A stretch of 64,000 bases of DNA from positions 62,001 through 126,000 of the forward strand of contig JAITMD010000005.1 in NCBI GenBank assembly GCA_031277535.1, in the 5' to 3' direction. Made by a program: the position numbers and the translations under genes. This DNA is from Flavobacteriaceae bacterium (GTDB lineage: Bacteria; Bacteroidota; Bacteroidia; Flavobacteriales; Flavobacteriaceae). Below the pieces are notes generated by a model. It did no database searches. It was not told the origin of the DNA and worked only from the letters and a program-made list of their open reading frames with translations. Positions 1-8,628 of this stretch are shown here, in pieces. Positions within the stretch are counted from its first letter, which is position 1; each line of letters begins with the position of its first letter.

Positions 1-3000
1 CAAAAGAAACTAATGGCACTAATCTAATTCCTGGAAAAGAATATGAGGTTTATGTCCGTACTGTATGTGCTAATGGATCTTATAGTATTTGGCAAGAATC
101 TGTTAAGTTTTTAACTACCTGCAATGTTGTAACTACTCCATTTAAAGAATCTTTTGATACAACTTCAAATACCGTTAAATGTTGGAGCACTAATAATGCT
201 AATAAAGATGATTTATATTGGAAAATAGATGGACGTTATCCTTTTGAAGGAGACCAATCAGTAGTATTAGTAGGAAAACCTTATGAAGAGAATGAAAATG
301 ATGATTGGTTAATCTCTCCAGTTATCAAAACGACTAATGCAGCATACTTATTAAAATTTAGATACCGCACAGGAACATTTTTGGATGATAGTGGTCAGGA
401 GGCTCTTGTTGAAGCTCCTATGGAAATACTGTTATCTATAGATGGTAGTGATCCTACTGATTTTAAATATCCTATAGAAAGTAGAAAGATTTATAAAAGT
501 AAAGATTATACAGAAGAAATAATTTTATTTAATGGAGCAAATAGCAATGTTAATATTGCTTGGCATGTAGAATCAACCAAAAGAGTTGAATTGTATATTG
601 ATAATGTTTCTTTAACGGAAGTAAAAAACTGTGTTGAACCTATAAATGTTCAAGTTGTAGGAACTACCACGACTTCTGTAGATATTGCATGGAATCCAAT
701 TAATGGAATTACAAGCTGGGAGGTTTTAGTACTTCCTCATAGGCAGAAAATACCTGATAATCCATCTAATTTACTCACGATTAATAATAGTACACAAGCG
801 ACAATTAATAATTTGGTAAGTGGTAAACCTTATGATGTATATGTTCGTGCGCAATGTAATGTAGGAAATACTAAAAGTGATTGGTCTACGAAACTTATAA
901 TTGGTTTAAAGGCACCTAATGATATTTGTTCACAAGCAATTCCTTTGTCAATAAATCAAGGAGTTAATTGCAATGTTAATATTCCAGGATCTTTTATAGG
1001 TGCAACTGATGAGTACAAGGATAATCCTGACTGTATTGATGTCCCTATTATTGATGTTTGGTATGAGTTTACAGCAGACTCTGATTATATAGCTGTAAAT
1101 CTAAATGACTTTATAGTAGGAAAAGGAGCTATTTCACCTCGCTTTTTCATGACTTTATATGATGGAGATTGTAATACAATTAGTGCCAATTCAAAAGCTC
1201 CGATGAGTTGCAAACTACAGAAAAAGGTTAATAATAGTTACTCTCAATTATTTGGTAATTTGGTTGTGGGTAGAAAGTACTATTTACGTCTTGCCATTAC
1301 AGAAGGGGAGTACTATTACACTATTTGTTTAAATAATAATAAAGAAGGTAGTTTGTTGATTGTGCCCAGTGGAGATCAATATAAAGGAACTACTTATTCT
1401 GTAGATCATTTAGTAAATAAAGTATTAGTTAATTCTAAATGCAAATTAGTTGACAATATCAAGTATCAATCAGGTGATAATAGTGGAATTAATACTTTAG
1501 GGTATTTTAATAAAGCTAAATCTATCTTTCCTTTTGAGGAAGGAATTGTTTTAACGACACAATATGTCTATAGTTCAAAGGGGCCTTATGATCCAGATGT
1601 AAATAAGCGAAAAGTACCTGAATGGTTTGGAGATGCTGATTTAAACAATGTGATTAATACTATTGGTGGAGAAGGTTTTGGAGATAGAAAGTATACCTCT
1701 GTATTGGAGTTTGATTTTATTCCAATAAAAGACTCTATCAAGTTTGATTATTTGTTTGCCTCTGAAAGTTATGTTAATTGGTGCGACTTTGCTTGTAAAG
1801 GAGGAGGAGCACTCTTTGCGGCATGGTTAACAGAAGTGAATACAGGGGAAGGTAAAAATTTAGCAATTGTACCAACAACTGATTTACCTATAGCCCTATC
1901 AACTATTCGTGATTCAAAAAAAACAAACACAGTTTGTAATAGTATTAATCCAGAGTATTTTGGTCAACATTATTATCAAAGTGAAAGCTATCCTTTAGCA
2001 TCGCCTATTAATTACGCTGGACAAACTATTCCAATGAGTTCAGAAACTGTCTATGTTAAGCCAGGAGTAAAGTATCGAATTAAATTAGCCATTGCAGACT
2101 TCTGTGCTACATCCACACATACTTCTGCGGTGTTTTTTAAAGCAGGTAGTTTTGATATAGATGGCCTTAAATTAGGTCCCGACTTATTAGTAGAAACCAA
2201 TAATGCCGTATGTGGAGGTAGTTCAAAAATAATACATTCTGGACTAAGTGAGGATACAACTATTGTCTCAATTCAATGGGAGAAAGACGGAAAAGCGATT
2301 AGTGGGGCTACTAAACCAAATTATGAAGTTACTCAAGCTGGAACTTACACAGTTAAAGCTCAGTACAAAAATATTGAATGTCCTGTAGAAGGAAGTATTA
2401 AGGTTGAGTTTTACCCACCGATAAAGGATGTAGTTACTTCACCCAAAGATTTAAGTATATGTAGGTTTAGTTTGACTCCTCAAGAAATAGATTTAGTTTC
2501 GCATACATCTGATATGTTTGTTAAAACTAAAATAGAGGATTACAAAACAACCTTCTATTTAGATGCAGCATGTCAGGAAGAGATTAAAACACCAGAGAAG
2601 TATAGTTTTACTGCTTTTGGAAAACAGCAGATTATTTATATTAAAGTAGAAAAGCGTAGTACAGGGTGTCACGCGTTATTTGATCTTAAGATTCTTCCAA
2701 AAGAAGGAGATAAACCCGCTAAAATAGAAGATGTAGTAGTTTGTGAAAAATATATACTACCGAAGTTACCATCTAATCAGAGGTACTTTAGTTTATCTAA
2801 TGGTAAAGGAAATGAGCTAAAAGAAGGAGATATTTTACACCATGGAAACTATACTATTTTTGTAGTACAAGAAAATGGTAAAGGATGTTATGAAGAGACG
2901 TCATTTAACATTAAAGTTCTTGAAAAAAACTATGCAAAAGTATTTGAAGATCGTTTGTTGAGATGTGAGATCTTTCAATTGACAGAAAAACTTGGTCCCA

Positions 3001-3404
3001 ATGCTAACTATTACAAAGAGAGTAATGGAAAGCGCATCTTATTACCATTAGGAACAATGATTCCGGAGGATAACACAACTATTTTCGTTGTAGCAATTAC
3101 AGGAGATAATTTATGTACGGATGAAAGCAAGTTTGTAATTAGATATGATGATTGCCCGATTCCAAAAGGTTTTTCTCCTAATAACGATGGTATAAATGAT
3201 CGATTTGATTTAAGTCAACATGGAGTAACAAGTATTAAGGTGTTTAATAGAAATGGAGCAGAAGTTTATTCTTTCTCAGGAAATTACACAAACGAATGGG
3301 ATGGTAAATCAAAAAGTAGTAAGCAGTTGCCAAGTGGTACTTATTACTATGTGATACAGTCTTTTTCTAAAACAAAAACAGGATGGGTACAGATTGAATA
3401 TTAA
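1..3404 (+). CDS. T9SS type B sorting-domain adhesin-like protein (5' end outside window)
   Basis: The frame is open from base 3, so the true start lies upstream; the first start-like codon (TTG at 381) is internal. About 1130 residues are visible. In order they look like: the end of a fibronectin type III domain (ends near residue 40), a MAM/cleaved-adhesin-like jelly roll with the DDWLISPVI motif, a second FN3 domain (about 210-300), a region beginning NDICSQAIPL, a choice-of-anchor-L-like domain (about 475-720, with FDYLFASESY), an Ig-like segment (QWEKDGKAISGA) and a C-terminal gliding-motility-associated domain starting PKGFSPNNDGINDRF. That last domain is the type B signal for the type IX secretion system, so the product should be exported to the cell surface or medium. 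Its ligand cannot be told from sequence. A strong terminator follows. Confidence 0.9.
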   Translation, partial: KETNGTNLIPGKEYEVYVRTVCANGSYSIWQESVKFLTTCNVVTTPFKESFDTTSNTVKCWSTNNANKDDLYWKIDGRYPFEGDQSVVLVGKPYEENENDDWLISPVIKTTNAAYLLKFRYRTGTFLDDSGQEALVEAPMEILLSIDGSDPTDFKYPIESRKIYKSKDYTEEIILFNGANSNVNIAWHVESTKRVELYIDNVSLTEVKNCVEPINVQVVGTTTTSVDIAWNPINGITSWEVLVLPHRQKIPDNPSNLLTINNSTQATINNLVSGKPYDVYVRAQCNVGNTKSDWSTKLIIGLKAPNDICSQAIPLSINQGVNCNVNIPGSFIGATDEYKDNPDCIDVPIIDVWYEFTADSDYIAVNLNDFIVGKGAISPRFFMTLYDGDCNTISANSKAPMSCKLQKKVNNSYSQLFGNLVVGRKYYLRLAITEGEYYYTICLNNNKEGSLLIVPSGDQYKGTTYSVDHLVNKVLVNSKCKLVDNIKYQSGDNSGINTLGYFNKAKSIFPFEEGIVLTTQYVYSSKGPYDPDVNKRKVPEWFGDADLNNVINTIGGEGFGDRKYTSVLEFDFIPIKDSIKFDYLFASESYVNWCDFACKGGGALFAAWLTEVNTGEGKNLAIVPTTDLPIALSTIRDSKKTNTVCNSINPEYFGQHYYQSESYPLASPINYAGQTIPMSSETVYVKPGVKYRIKLAIADFCATSTHTSAVFFKAGSFDIDGLKLGPDLLVETNNAVCGGSSKIIHSGLSEDTTIVSIQWEKDGKAISGATKPNYEVTQAGTYTVKAQYKNIECPVEGSIKVEFYPPIKDVVTSPKDLSICRFSLTPQEIDLVSHTSDMFVKTKIEDYKTTFYLDAACQEEIKTPEKYSFTAFGKQQIIYIKVEKRSTGCHALFDLKILPKEGDKPAKIEDVVVCEKYILPKLPSNQRYFSLSNGKGNELKEGDILHHGNYTIFVVQENGKGCYEETSFNIKVLEKNYAKVFEDRLLRCEIFQLTEKLGPNANYYKESNGKRILLPLGTMIPEDNTTIFVVAITGDNLCTDESKFVIRYDDCPIPKGFSPNNDGINDRFDLSQHGVTSIKVFNRNGAEVYSFSGNYTNEWDGKSKSSKQLPSGTYYYVIQSFSKTKTGWVQIEY

Positions 3405-3410
3405 TACAAA

Positions 3411-3444
3411 AAAAGCCAGTAAAGATTTTACTGGCTTTTTTTAT
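3411..3444. terminator. Bidirectional hairpin terminator between convergent genes
   Basis: A perfect 13-bp stem (3411-3423 with 3427-3439) has a 3-base loop and runs of T on both strands. It lies between the T9SS protein gene and the convergent DUF3667 gene. Confidence 0.9.
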
Positions 3445-4239
3445 CTATTTCGGTTTAATATATTCAAGCATTTCTGGTCCCATAATTTTAACAAGAATAA
3501 CCATTATAACGGTGGTTAAAACAATTAATAAGAGATAACCAAGGATTACTAAAGTAAATAACCATAGCATCTTCAGGATAATCTTTTTAAAAGAATACTC
3601 AGGATAAAATTGTTTAAAAAACCAGACTAATACAAAAGGAGAAGTTGATAAAGAAAAAACAAATAGCTGATGAACAACTGCAGGTTTTTCTTTAAACAAA
3701 TAGACGGTAGGATAAAATATAACAATATTTAATATCGTGATAAAAGCAAGTATATAGGCATTCATCACAAGATGCTCATAGTAGTTGTTTCCCGATTTTC
3801 TAAAAACAATCCTTGTTAATAGTGCAAAAATAGGAATAAGAGAAAGCATAATAAAAGAGTTATAGGCTGCAATAGAACTGAAAACATCAGCCATAAAAGG
3901 ACTATAAATCTTTTTAGAAGTAAAGTATATAGCAAGTAGATCTTGCGTATTTAATATTTGAAAAGAAATTAAGGCAGATATCCCACTTAGCACAAAAACT
4001 AATAAGATAGGTTTATAGTGATTGACTCGCTTACCTTCAATAAATTCTTTTGCCGTTTTACCAGGGTTTTGAGCTACTTTTAATACAGAATACATAAATC
4101 CTTTATTGGCATAAATTAGAATCTCTTTTAATTCGTCTATGACATAAGATCTATCCACACGAGTATAGCTTTTTTGTCCACAATGTCCACAAAAATTACT
4201 TGTAATAACTTCTTTACAATTTGTACAATTTTCTTCCAT
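3445..4239 (-). CDS. DUF3667 domain membrane protein
   Basis: The N-terminus carries a CxxC/CxxC zinc ribbon (CTNCKE, then FCGHCGQ at about 17-22). The family-typical segment follows (PGKTAKEFIEGKRVNHYKP), then about five hydrophobic helices to residue 264. This order and length match the DUF3667 family, common in Bacteroidota and of unknown function. The protein is probably in the inner membrane with the zinc ribbon in the cytoplasm. It stands alone, facing the T9SS gene across a shared terminator. Confidence 0.85.
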   Translation of the reverse strand: MEENCTNCKEVITSNFCGHCGQKSYTRVDRSYVIDELKEILIYANKGFMYSVLKVAQNPGKTAKEFIEGKRVNHYKPILLVFVLSGISALISFQILNTQDLLAIYFTSKKIYSPFMADVFSSIAAYNSFIMLSLIPIFALLTRIVFRKSGNNYYEHLVMNAYILAFITILNIVIFYPTVYLFKEKPAVVHQLFVFSLSTSPFVLVWFFKQFYPEYSFKKIILKMLWLFTLVILGYLLLIVLTTVIMVILVKIMGPEMLEYIKPK

Positions 4240-4547
4240 AGCTTCTTTCCTTTAGTTCAATAATCAATTATAAATAGCCACACGAAAATATATATTTATT
4301 AACAAAGTATTTTGTTTTCATTAAGTTTTTTGATTAAATAAAAGTATCGGGAAATGGATTGATACTAAGTGTTTTAGTTAGGAGGTCGTCTTGATTTTTT
4401 TAAAATAAAGAAGGGTTATAGAAATTTGTGTCGCTAAACAAACAAAAATTACAACCCCATGTACCAAGTACTCCACAAAAATAATATAGAATTAGATATA
4501 GTCAACTACTGAATTAATACAAATCAAAAAAATAATCGCAAAGTACA
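4240..4547. other. Intergenic stretch holding a degenerate toxin-like remnant
   Basis: There is no intact gene. The notable content is the left copy of a 44-bp direct repeat (4382-4425). Read on the minus strand it resembles part of the truncated ParB-like reading frame at 4997-5253, but carries an in-frame stop. Confidence 0.5.
4382..4425 (-). repeat. 44-bp imperfect direct repeat, left copy
   Basis: It matches 5187-5230 at 40 of 44 positions in the same orientation. Read on the minus strand it encodes FYNPSLF, a stop, then KNQDDL; the right copy encodes FYKPSLFYKSQDNL. It may be a leftover piece of a second, related toxin reading frame, or the end of a mobile unit. Confidence 0.7.
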
Positions 4548-4985
4548 CTAACTATACCTCTTCACTAAAAAAGAATTGTAAACTATACCTCCTAATACAA
4601 CAAATTGTAAAAAACCATCATAAGTCAATATTTTTAAACTTTCAAACAATTTCTTTTCATCAATATTAATACCATAATAACTATCTACAAAATCTTTAAA
4701 CTTATATGTTGTAAAACTATAAGTTAAATCATCAATGAAATGTATATAGTCAAAATCACATTTGACTTCCCCTTTTTGAACAAAACAACCAGCTCCATGG
4801 AAATGATATTCATATCCATCAATATAACCATGTTTATAATTCATTAAACGATTAGAATCAATATAAATCCAATTTATTTCTTCATAAACATCTTCTGTGA
4901 CTAACTCCAATTTTTTTCTAATCACTTTTTCAAAATCATGAATAAATCTAATGTATTCATTTAAATATTCCTTTACTTCATTCAT
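4548..4985 (-). CDS. Putative immunity-type protein (DUF6896-like, uncertain)
   Basis: This is a 145-residue acidic protein with no signal peptide or membrane segment. The central HGAGCFVQKG followed by CDFDYIHFID resembles small proteins with an HGxGC...FD pattern (DUF6896-like) that often sit next to polymorphic toxins. It begins 11 bases downstream, on the same strand, of a truncated ParB-like frame with the IDGHHR motif. That toxin-then-immunity order supports an immunity role by inference. The family name is from memory and not certain. The very low GC and the flanking direct repeat suggest acquired DNA. Confidence 0.5.
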   Translation of the reverse strand: MNEVKEYLNEYIRFIHDFEKVIRKKLELVTEDVYEEINWIYIDSNRLMNYKHGYIDGYEYHFHGAGCFVQKGEVKCDFDYIHFIDDLTYSFTTYKFKDFVDSYYGINIDEKKLFESLKILTYDGFLQFVVLGGIVYNSFLVKRYS

Positions 4986-4996
4986 TTTAATCTTCT

Positions 4997-5253
4997 TTAT
5001 TTATACCATCCTTTATGTATTTCATCAACTTTAGAAGCAAAGTTCTGAATAGCTTTTTCGGAATTTAAAATTATAATCTCTAACTTTTTATCTGAACTAA
5101 TCACAGCTTGTATTCTATGATGCCCATCTATAATATAAGATTTCCCTTTGTAAACATAAAGTATTATTGGGCTTGAATACAAATTGAGGTTGTCTTGACT
5201 TTTGTAAAATAAAGAAGGTTTATAGAAATATTCTATAAACCGTTGATTCTTTT
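4997..5253 (-). pseudogene. Truncated ParB-like toxin C-terminal fragment
   Basis: The frame is open from just after a stop at 5254-5256 down to 4997, about 85 codons with no good ATG; the nearest start-like codon is TTG at 5182. The product contains SYIIDGHHRIQAVISS, the DGHHR motif of ParB/Srx-fold nuclease domains, preceded by FYKPSLFYKSQDNLN. ParB-like domains of this kind occur at the C-terminal tips of Rhs and other polymorphic toxins. There is no N-terminal delivery region, so this looks like an orphan or decayed toxin tip next to its immunity gene at 4548. The upstream part of the frame coincides with the right copy of the direct repeat (5187-5230). Confidence 0.6.
5187..5230 (-). repeat. 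44-bp imperfect direct repeat, right copy
   Basis: Partner of 4382-4425, with four mismatches over 44 positions. It lies inside the reading frame of the truncated ParB-like fragment. Confidence 0.7.
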
Positions 5254-5267
5254 AGTTCTGCAATTGG

Positions 5268-5993
5268 TTAAGCATCTTGCTTGGTATCAGAGATAATTAA
5301 CTCTCTTAATAGAACACTTTGTGGTAAATCATAAGCAAATTTAATCGTGCGAGCTACATCACTTGCTTGTATTCTATTTGCTCCAGAAGTTTGCATCCAT
5401 TGTTTGTATCCTTCTATAATAGTATCATTTGTTGTATGACCTAATAATTCTGTAGCAACAGCACCAGGTTCTACACTGATAACACGTACATTAAATGGGC
5501 TCAATTCTAAACGAGCTGTTTGAGTTACTCCTCTTACAGCATATTTACTGGCACAGTAGGCTGCATGGTTGTGAAAAGGTAAAACACCTGCTATCGAAGA
5601 AACATTAATAATAGTTCCTCCTTGGCGAGCTTTCATGTCTCCCATCACTGCTTGCATACCATTCATTACCCCCAAAACATTGATGTCAAGCATTTTTTTC
5701 CACTCCGAAGCATCTTGAGTTGCTAAATCTCCTAATAACATCACACCTGCATTATTAATCAATAAGTCTGTTTTTCCATACATAGCTTCAGCTTCTCTAA
5801 TTGCTTTTTCAAAAGCCCCTTGGTCTGCTACATCAACACTTTTACATAGTGTATGAGGTAAATTCAAAGCCTCCATTTTTTCTAATCTTCTAGCTAATAA
5901 TAACAAAGGGTGACCACTTGCTGCAAACTCTTTGGCTAATTCCATTCCAAATCCTGAGCTGGCTCCCGTAATAACTACTAATTTCTTTTCCAT
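5268..5993 (-). CDS. Short-chain dehydrogenase/reductase (SDR)
   Basis: This 241-residue protein is of classical SDR length. It has the Rossmann glycine motif TGASSGFG (9-16), NNAG (80-83), the catalytic serine region VSSIAG (131-136) and the YCASK catalytic pair Tyr146/Lys150. It should be a cytosolic NAD(P)H-dependent oxidoreductase, resembling the YdfG/serine-dehydrogenase-like subgroup. The substrate cannot be told. It ends next to the toxin-remnant patch. Confidence 0.9.
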   Translation of the reverse strand: MEKKLVVITGASSGFGMELAKEFAASGHPLLLLARRLEKMEALNLPHTLCKSVDVADQGAFEKAIREAEAMYGKTDLLINNAGVMLLGDLATQDASEWKKMLDINVLGVMNGMQAVMGDMKARQGGTIINVSSIAGVLPFHNHAAYCASKYAVRGVTQTARLELSPFNVRVISVEPGAVATELLGHTTNDTIIEGYKQWMQTSGANRIQASDVARTIKFAYDLPQSVLLRELIISDTKQDA

Positions 5994-6080
5994 TGTATTT
6001 ACATCTTTTATGTTACAAGTTACATTTATTTTTACATTCTACCAGGCCCCTTATATCACAATTTGATACTTTGACCCCAA

Positions 6081-6110
6081 TAAAAAACGAGTAATTATTT
6101 ATTACTCGTC
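6081..6110 (-). terminator. Rho-independent terminator for the VOC gene
   Basis: A 9-bp perfect stem (6088-6096 with 6102-6110) is followed on the minus strand by six T residues. It lies just downstream of the gene ending at 6123. Confidence 0.85.
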
Positions 6111-6122
6111 TCATTAGTTTTT

Positions 6123-6557
6123 TTAGTATTGTCCATCTTTACTAAAGTTGACCATCCATTGAATCCCAAACTTATCAAGGATCATTCCGAAATAGTCTCC
6201 CCAAAACATATCTGCAATAGGCATTGTAATTGTACCACCTACAGCCAATTTAGCAAATAAATCATCTGCTTCTTCTTTTGTATCTGTAGCAACAGAGATA
6301 GAGAAATTATTTCCTTGTACTACAGGAGTAGGATTACCACACGATGTATCACTTCCCATTAAAATAGATTTACCAATTGGCAAGGATACATGCATAATAT
6401 TGTTTTTTTCCTCTTCAGGAACAGTAAACTCAGGAGAAGAAGGAATCTCTCCAAATCGCCCTATATACGTAAAGTCCCCACCAAATACTGATTTGTAAAA
6501 ATTAAAAGCTTCTTCGCAATTGCCATTAAAAGTTAGATAAGTGTTAGTTGTAGCCAT
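6123..6557 (-). CDS. VOC/PhnB-like family protein
   Basis: The 144-residue protein begins TNTYLTFNGNCEEAFNFY and contains VFGG near residue 25, as in PhnB-like members of the vicinal oxygen chelate superfamily. The family has two beta-alpha-beta-beta-beta units, often annotated as 3-demethylubiquinone-9 methyltransferase-like. The later segment DMFWGDYFGMILDKFG is also typical. Most such proteins have no proven reaction. It is monocistronic, with its own terminator. Confidence 0.85.
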   Translation of the reverse strand: MATTNTYLTFNGNCEEAFNFYKSVFGGDFTYIGRFGEIPSSPEFTVPEEEKNNIMHVSLPIGKSILMGSDTSCGNPTPVVQGNNFSISVATDTKEEADDLFAKLAVGGTITMPIADMFWGDYFGMILDKFGIQWMVNFSKDGQY

Positions 6558-6908
6558 AAATTAATAGTTTTTACTTGTTAAATATGACGCAATTTATAAA
6601 AAAAGTGTTTTACTCTTACTTTTGCATTGTGCTATTTTGTAGCAATTTTATTTATTCCTTATATAGTAATGAAAGGTGTATTTTGCAAGAGAGGAAAAAG
6701 AAATTGATCTAACTAAAGGGTTATACCTTAGAGGAGGATACTTAAGGGCAAAAGACTTAGACTGTATAGAGTAGAAGAGGTACTACTCATTTCTATTTCT
6801 TTTAAAACCGATACCTCAATAGGATTTTAGTTTGAGGTATCTTTTCTTTAGAGAAGGGAGTTTTTATAATACAATAACTCTGAAGTCCCTTGCATCTATT
6901 GTTATAAA
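6558..6908. other. Intergenic region with a short decayed frame and a plus-strand terminator
   Basis: No complete gene. A plus-strand frame (6673-6774) encodes about 33 plausible residues (containing EEKEIDLTKGLYLRGGYLRA) but lacks a usable start. It is followed by a 10-bp perfect hairpin (6810-6819 with 6832-6841) and a T-rich tail. This could be the tail of a lost gene or a small transcript. Confidence 0.4.
6810..6849 (+). terminator. Orphan terminator hairpin
   Basis: A perfect 10-bp stem with a 12-base loop is followed by TTTTCTTT on the plus strand. There is no intact plus-strand gene upstream of it. Confidence 0.6.
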
Positions 6909-6962
6909 AAAACACTTATAGTACAAGATAGGAAACAAACTATCTTGTACTATAAGTGTTTT
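6901..6962 (-). terminator. Long terminator hairpin overlapping the yggS stop codon
   Basis: A perfect 23-bp stem (6909-6931 with 6940-6962) has an 8-base loop and is followed on the minus strand by seven T. The upstream arm is coding sequence: it contains the last codons and the stop (6940-6942) of the YggS-family gene. Confidence 0.9.
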
Positions 6963-7683
6963 CATTCCAATAGTAACTATCAGGATATTGTCGTTGTCCG
7001 AATATAGCTGTTCCCACTCGGATAATGGTAGCTCCTTCAGCAATAGCAATTTCTAAATCGTTACTCATTCCCATAGATAATTCTTTCATCTGCACACGGG
7101 GTAATTGCAGGGCTTCAATACTTTGTTGAAGCTCTTTTAGGCGCTTAAAGCAAGCTCTTACTTTAAGTGTATCTGTACTAAAAAGTCCAATAGTCATTAA
7201 TCCCTTAATGTTTAAAGTAGGCAATAGCATCACTTCTTTTATTAGGGCAAGTGCTTCTTCTGGAGGTACACCAAATTTGCTTTCTTCTGCCGAAGTGTTT
7301 ACCTGAATAAGAATATCCATGGTTTTACCTTCATAAGTAAGTCGTTGGTCTAACTTTTGAGCTAAATCTAAGCGATCAACGGACTGAATGCAGCTTACAT
7401 TATACCGAAGAATGTCTTTTATTTTATTTGTCTGTAAATGACCTATAAAGTGGCTTTGATGAGGCACATGTTCCAAAGTATCCCATTTTTGTTTAATCTC
7501 TTGCACTTTGTTTTCTGCAATTAATGGATACCCATTTTCAATAGCTATCTTTATGCGTTCCGCATTTACTGTTTTAGTAGCCAATAAGAGTTGAACATCT
7601 GCTATTTCGCGGCCACTTTGTACACAAGCAGCAGTTATGCGCGCTTGTATTTGCTTTATGTTTTCTATTATTTCTTCTCCCAT
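6940..7683 (-). CDS. yggS: YggS-family PLP homeostasis protein
   Basis: The 247-residue protein matches the YggS/PROSC family in length and motifs: LLLATKTVN with the PLP lysine at 37, [40 protein letters not shown], and [17 protein letters not shown] followed by IRVGTAIFG. Known members are cytosolic single-domain fold-III PLP-binding proteins that buffer pyridoxal phosphate and affect amino-acid pools. The gene is alone. Its last codons form one arm of a 23-bp terminator stem. Confidence 0.95.
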   Translation of the reverse strand: MGEEIIENIKQIQARITAACVQSGREIADVQLLLATKTVNAERIKIAIENGYPLIAENKVQEIKQKWDTLEHVPHQSHFIGHLQTNKIKDILRYNVSCIQSVDRLDLAQKLDQRLTYEGKTMDILIQVNTSAEESKFGVPPEEALALIKEVMLLPTLNIKGLMTIGLFSTDTLKVRACFKRLKELQQSIEALQLPRVQMKELSMGMSNDLEIAIAEGATIIRVGTAIFGQRQYPDSYYWNENTYSTR

Positions 7684-7902
7684 TTCAATCTAATTTTAAC
7701 CCAGAACGCACAATAGTCCACTGTAAGTACTAACCTAATTCTTATAGCTTTTGTATTCCCTCAAAAACCTTCTCACTCAGTGATAGCGTGTAGTATTTAG
7801 CTTATATAGAAGCCGAGTGTAAGCGCTCATTTAAAACGAATGTTAGATACTTTATCTTTGTAGATAGAACTAAAGTTTGTTCTGGGGTATTAAAAAAGCA
7901 TC

Positions 7903-7930
7903 TCCCAATCAAGCAAAGAAGTTGATTAGG
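7903..7930 (-). terminator. Probable terminator downstream of the GNAT gene
   Basis: A stem of 9 bp with one mismatch (7903-7911 with 7922-7930) is followed on the minus strand, a few bases later, by a run of six T. It lies directly downstream of the gene ending at 7940. Confidence 0.5.
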
Positions 7931-7939
7931 AAAAACTTT

Positions 7940-8389
7940 TTACTTTTTCCACCACTGGTAGTAGTTATGTAAACCATCATATTCAAAGCCACATCTTGGA
8001 TATAAAGTATTCCCAATATCATTTGTTTTTTCTGTTTCAAGCATTAGCCCACAAGCATTTGTTTCGTCACACCATTGTTTACTTCTGTCAATTAGTTTAA
8101 CAGATAGACCTAATCCACGGTAATCAGGATGAACAAATAAATCACTCAACAACCATTGTTTTTCTAATTTGATGTAGTGAAATAATTTGTATAATTGAAC
8201 AAAACCAACTGCTTTACCATCAACCACAGCTAAAAATACTTCTGATTCGTTGTTTAATAAACGCTCTTTAATAAACGCAGTACTTTTTGCTAAGTCAGAT
8301 TGTTGACGGTAAAATACGCGGTACTGATCAAATAATAATCCTGCCTCTGTCAAGTCTTCTAAACTTGCTTTTTTAATTTTAATTTCCAT
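7940..8389 (-). CDS. GNAT family N-acetyltransferase
   Basis: The 149-residue protein has the GNAT acetyl-CoA site: LLSDLFVHPDYRGLGLSVKL (about 96-115, the Q/RxxGxG-like motif A), then a C-terminal LYPRCGFEYDG segment. The N-terminal IKKASLEDLTEAGLLFDQY is also typical of the fold. The acceptor cannot be told. It is divergent from the MocR regulator, and a TAGTTTTG -7 element lies at 8418-8425. Confidence 0.9.
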   Translation of the reverse strand: MEIKIKKASLEDLTEAGLLFDQYRVFYRQQSDLAKSTAFIKERLLNNESEVFLAVVDGKAVGFVQLYKLFHYIKLEKQWLLSDLFVHPDYRGLGLSVKLIDRSKQWCDETNACGLMLETEKTNDIGNTLYPRCGFEYDGLHNYYQWWKK

Positions 8390-8417
8390 AATAAATGTTT
8401 GTGTTTTATTTATGCAG

Positions 8418-8425
8418 CAAAACTA
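8418..8425 (-). promoter_or_regulatory. -7 promoter element of the GNAT gene
   Basis: The minus strand reads TAGTTTTG, matching the Bacteroidota -7 consensus TAnnTTTG, about 28 bases upstream of the ATG at 8389. No clear -33 TTTG was seen. Confidence 0.5.
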
Positions 8426-8589
8426 AGAGGAGTGAACTGGACTATAATGGTACAGTTTTTAAAAGAGTAAGTAGTCCAGCAAATGATAAATTAATAGTAA
8501 ATAGATGAAGTTGTATTGCTTATTGTCTTAAAATCTTTTATTGCATAAACTATTACTAATAGAATAAGTATTTTGTAATACAGAAATAG

Positions 8590-8597
8590 TAGATTTG
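8590..8597 (+). promoter_or_regulatory. -7 promoter element of the MocR regulator gene
   Basis: TAGATTTG matches TAnnTTTG and lies about 30 bases before the start codon. A TTTG at 8572-8575 is closer than the usual -33 spacing. Confidence 0.45.
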
Positions 8598-8628
8598 CAG
8601 TGTATTTAAACTTCTTAACTATCTTGTG

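Noticed and set aside
381..383. TTG at 381 as the start of the T9SS protein gene
   Set aside because: The frame is open and domain-like upstream to base 3, so the gene begins outside the window.
4240..5267. Intact insertion sequence between the direct repeats
   Set aside because: The repeats are direct rather than inverted, and no transposase frame lies between them; the content is toxin-like and immunity-like instead.
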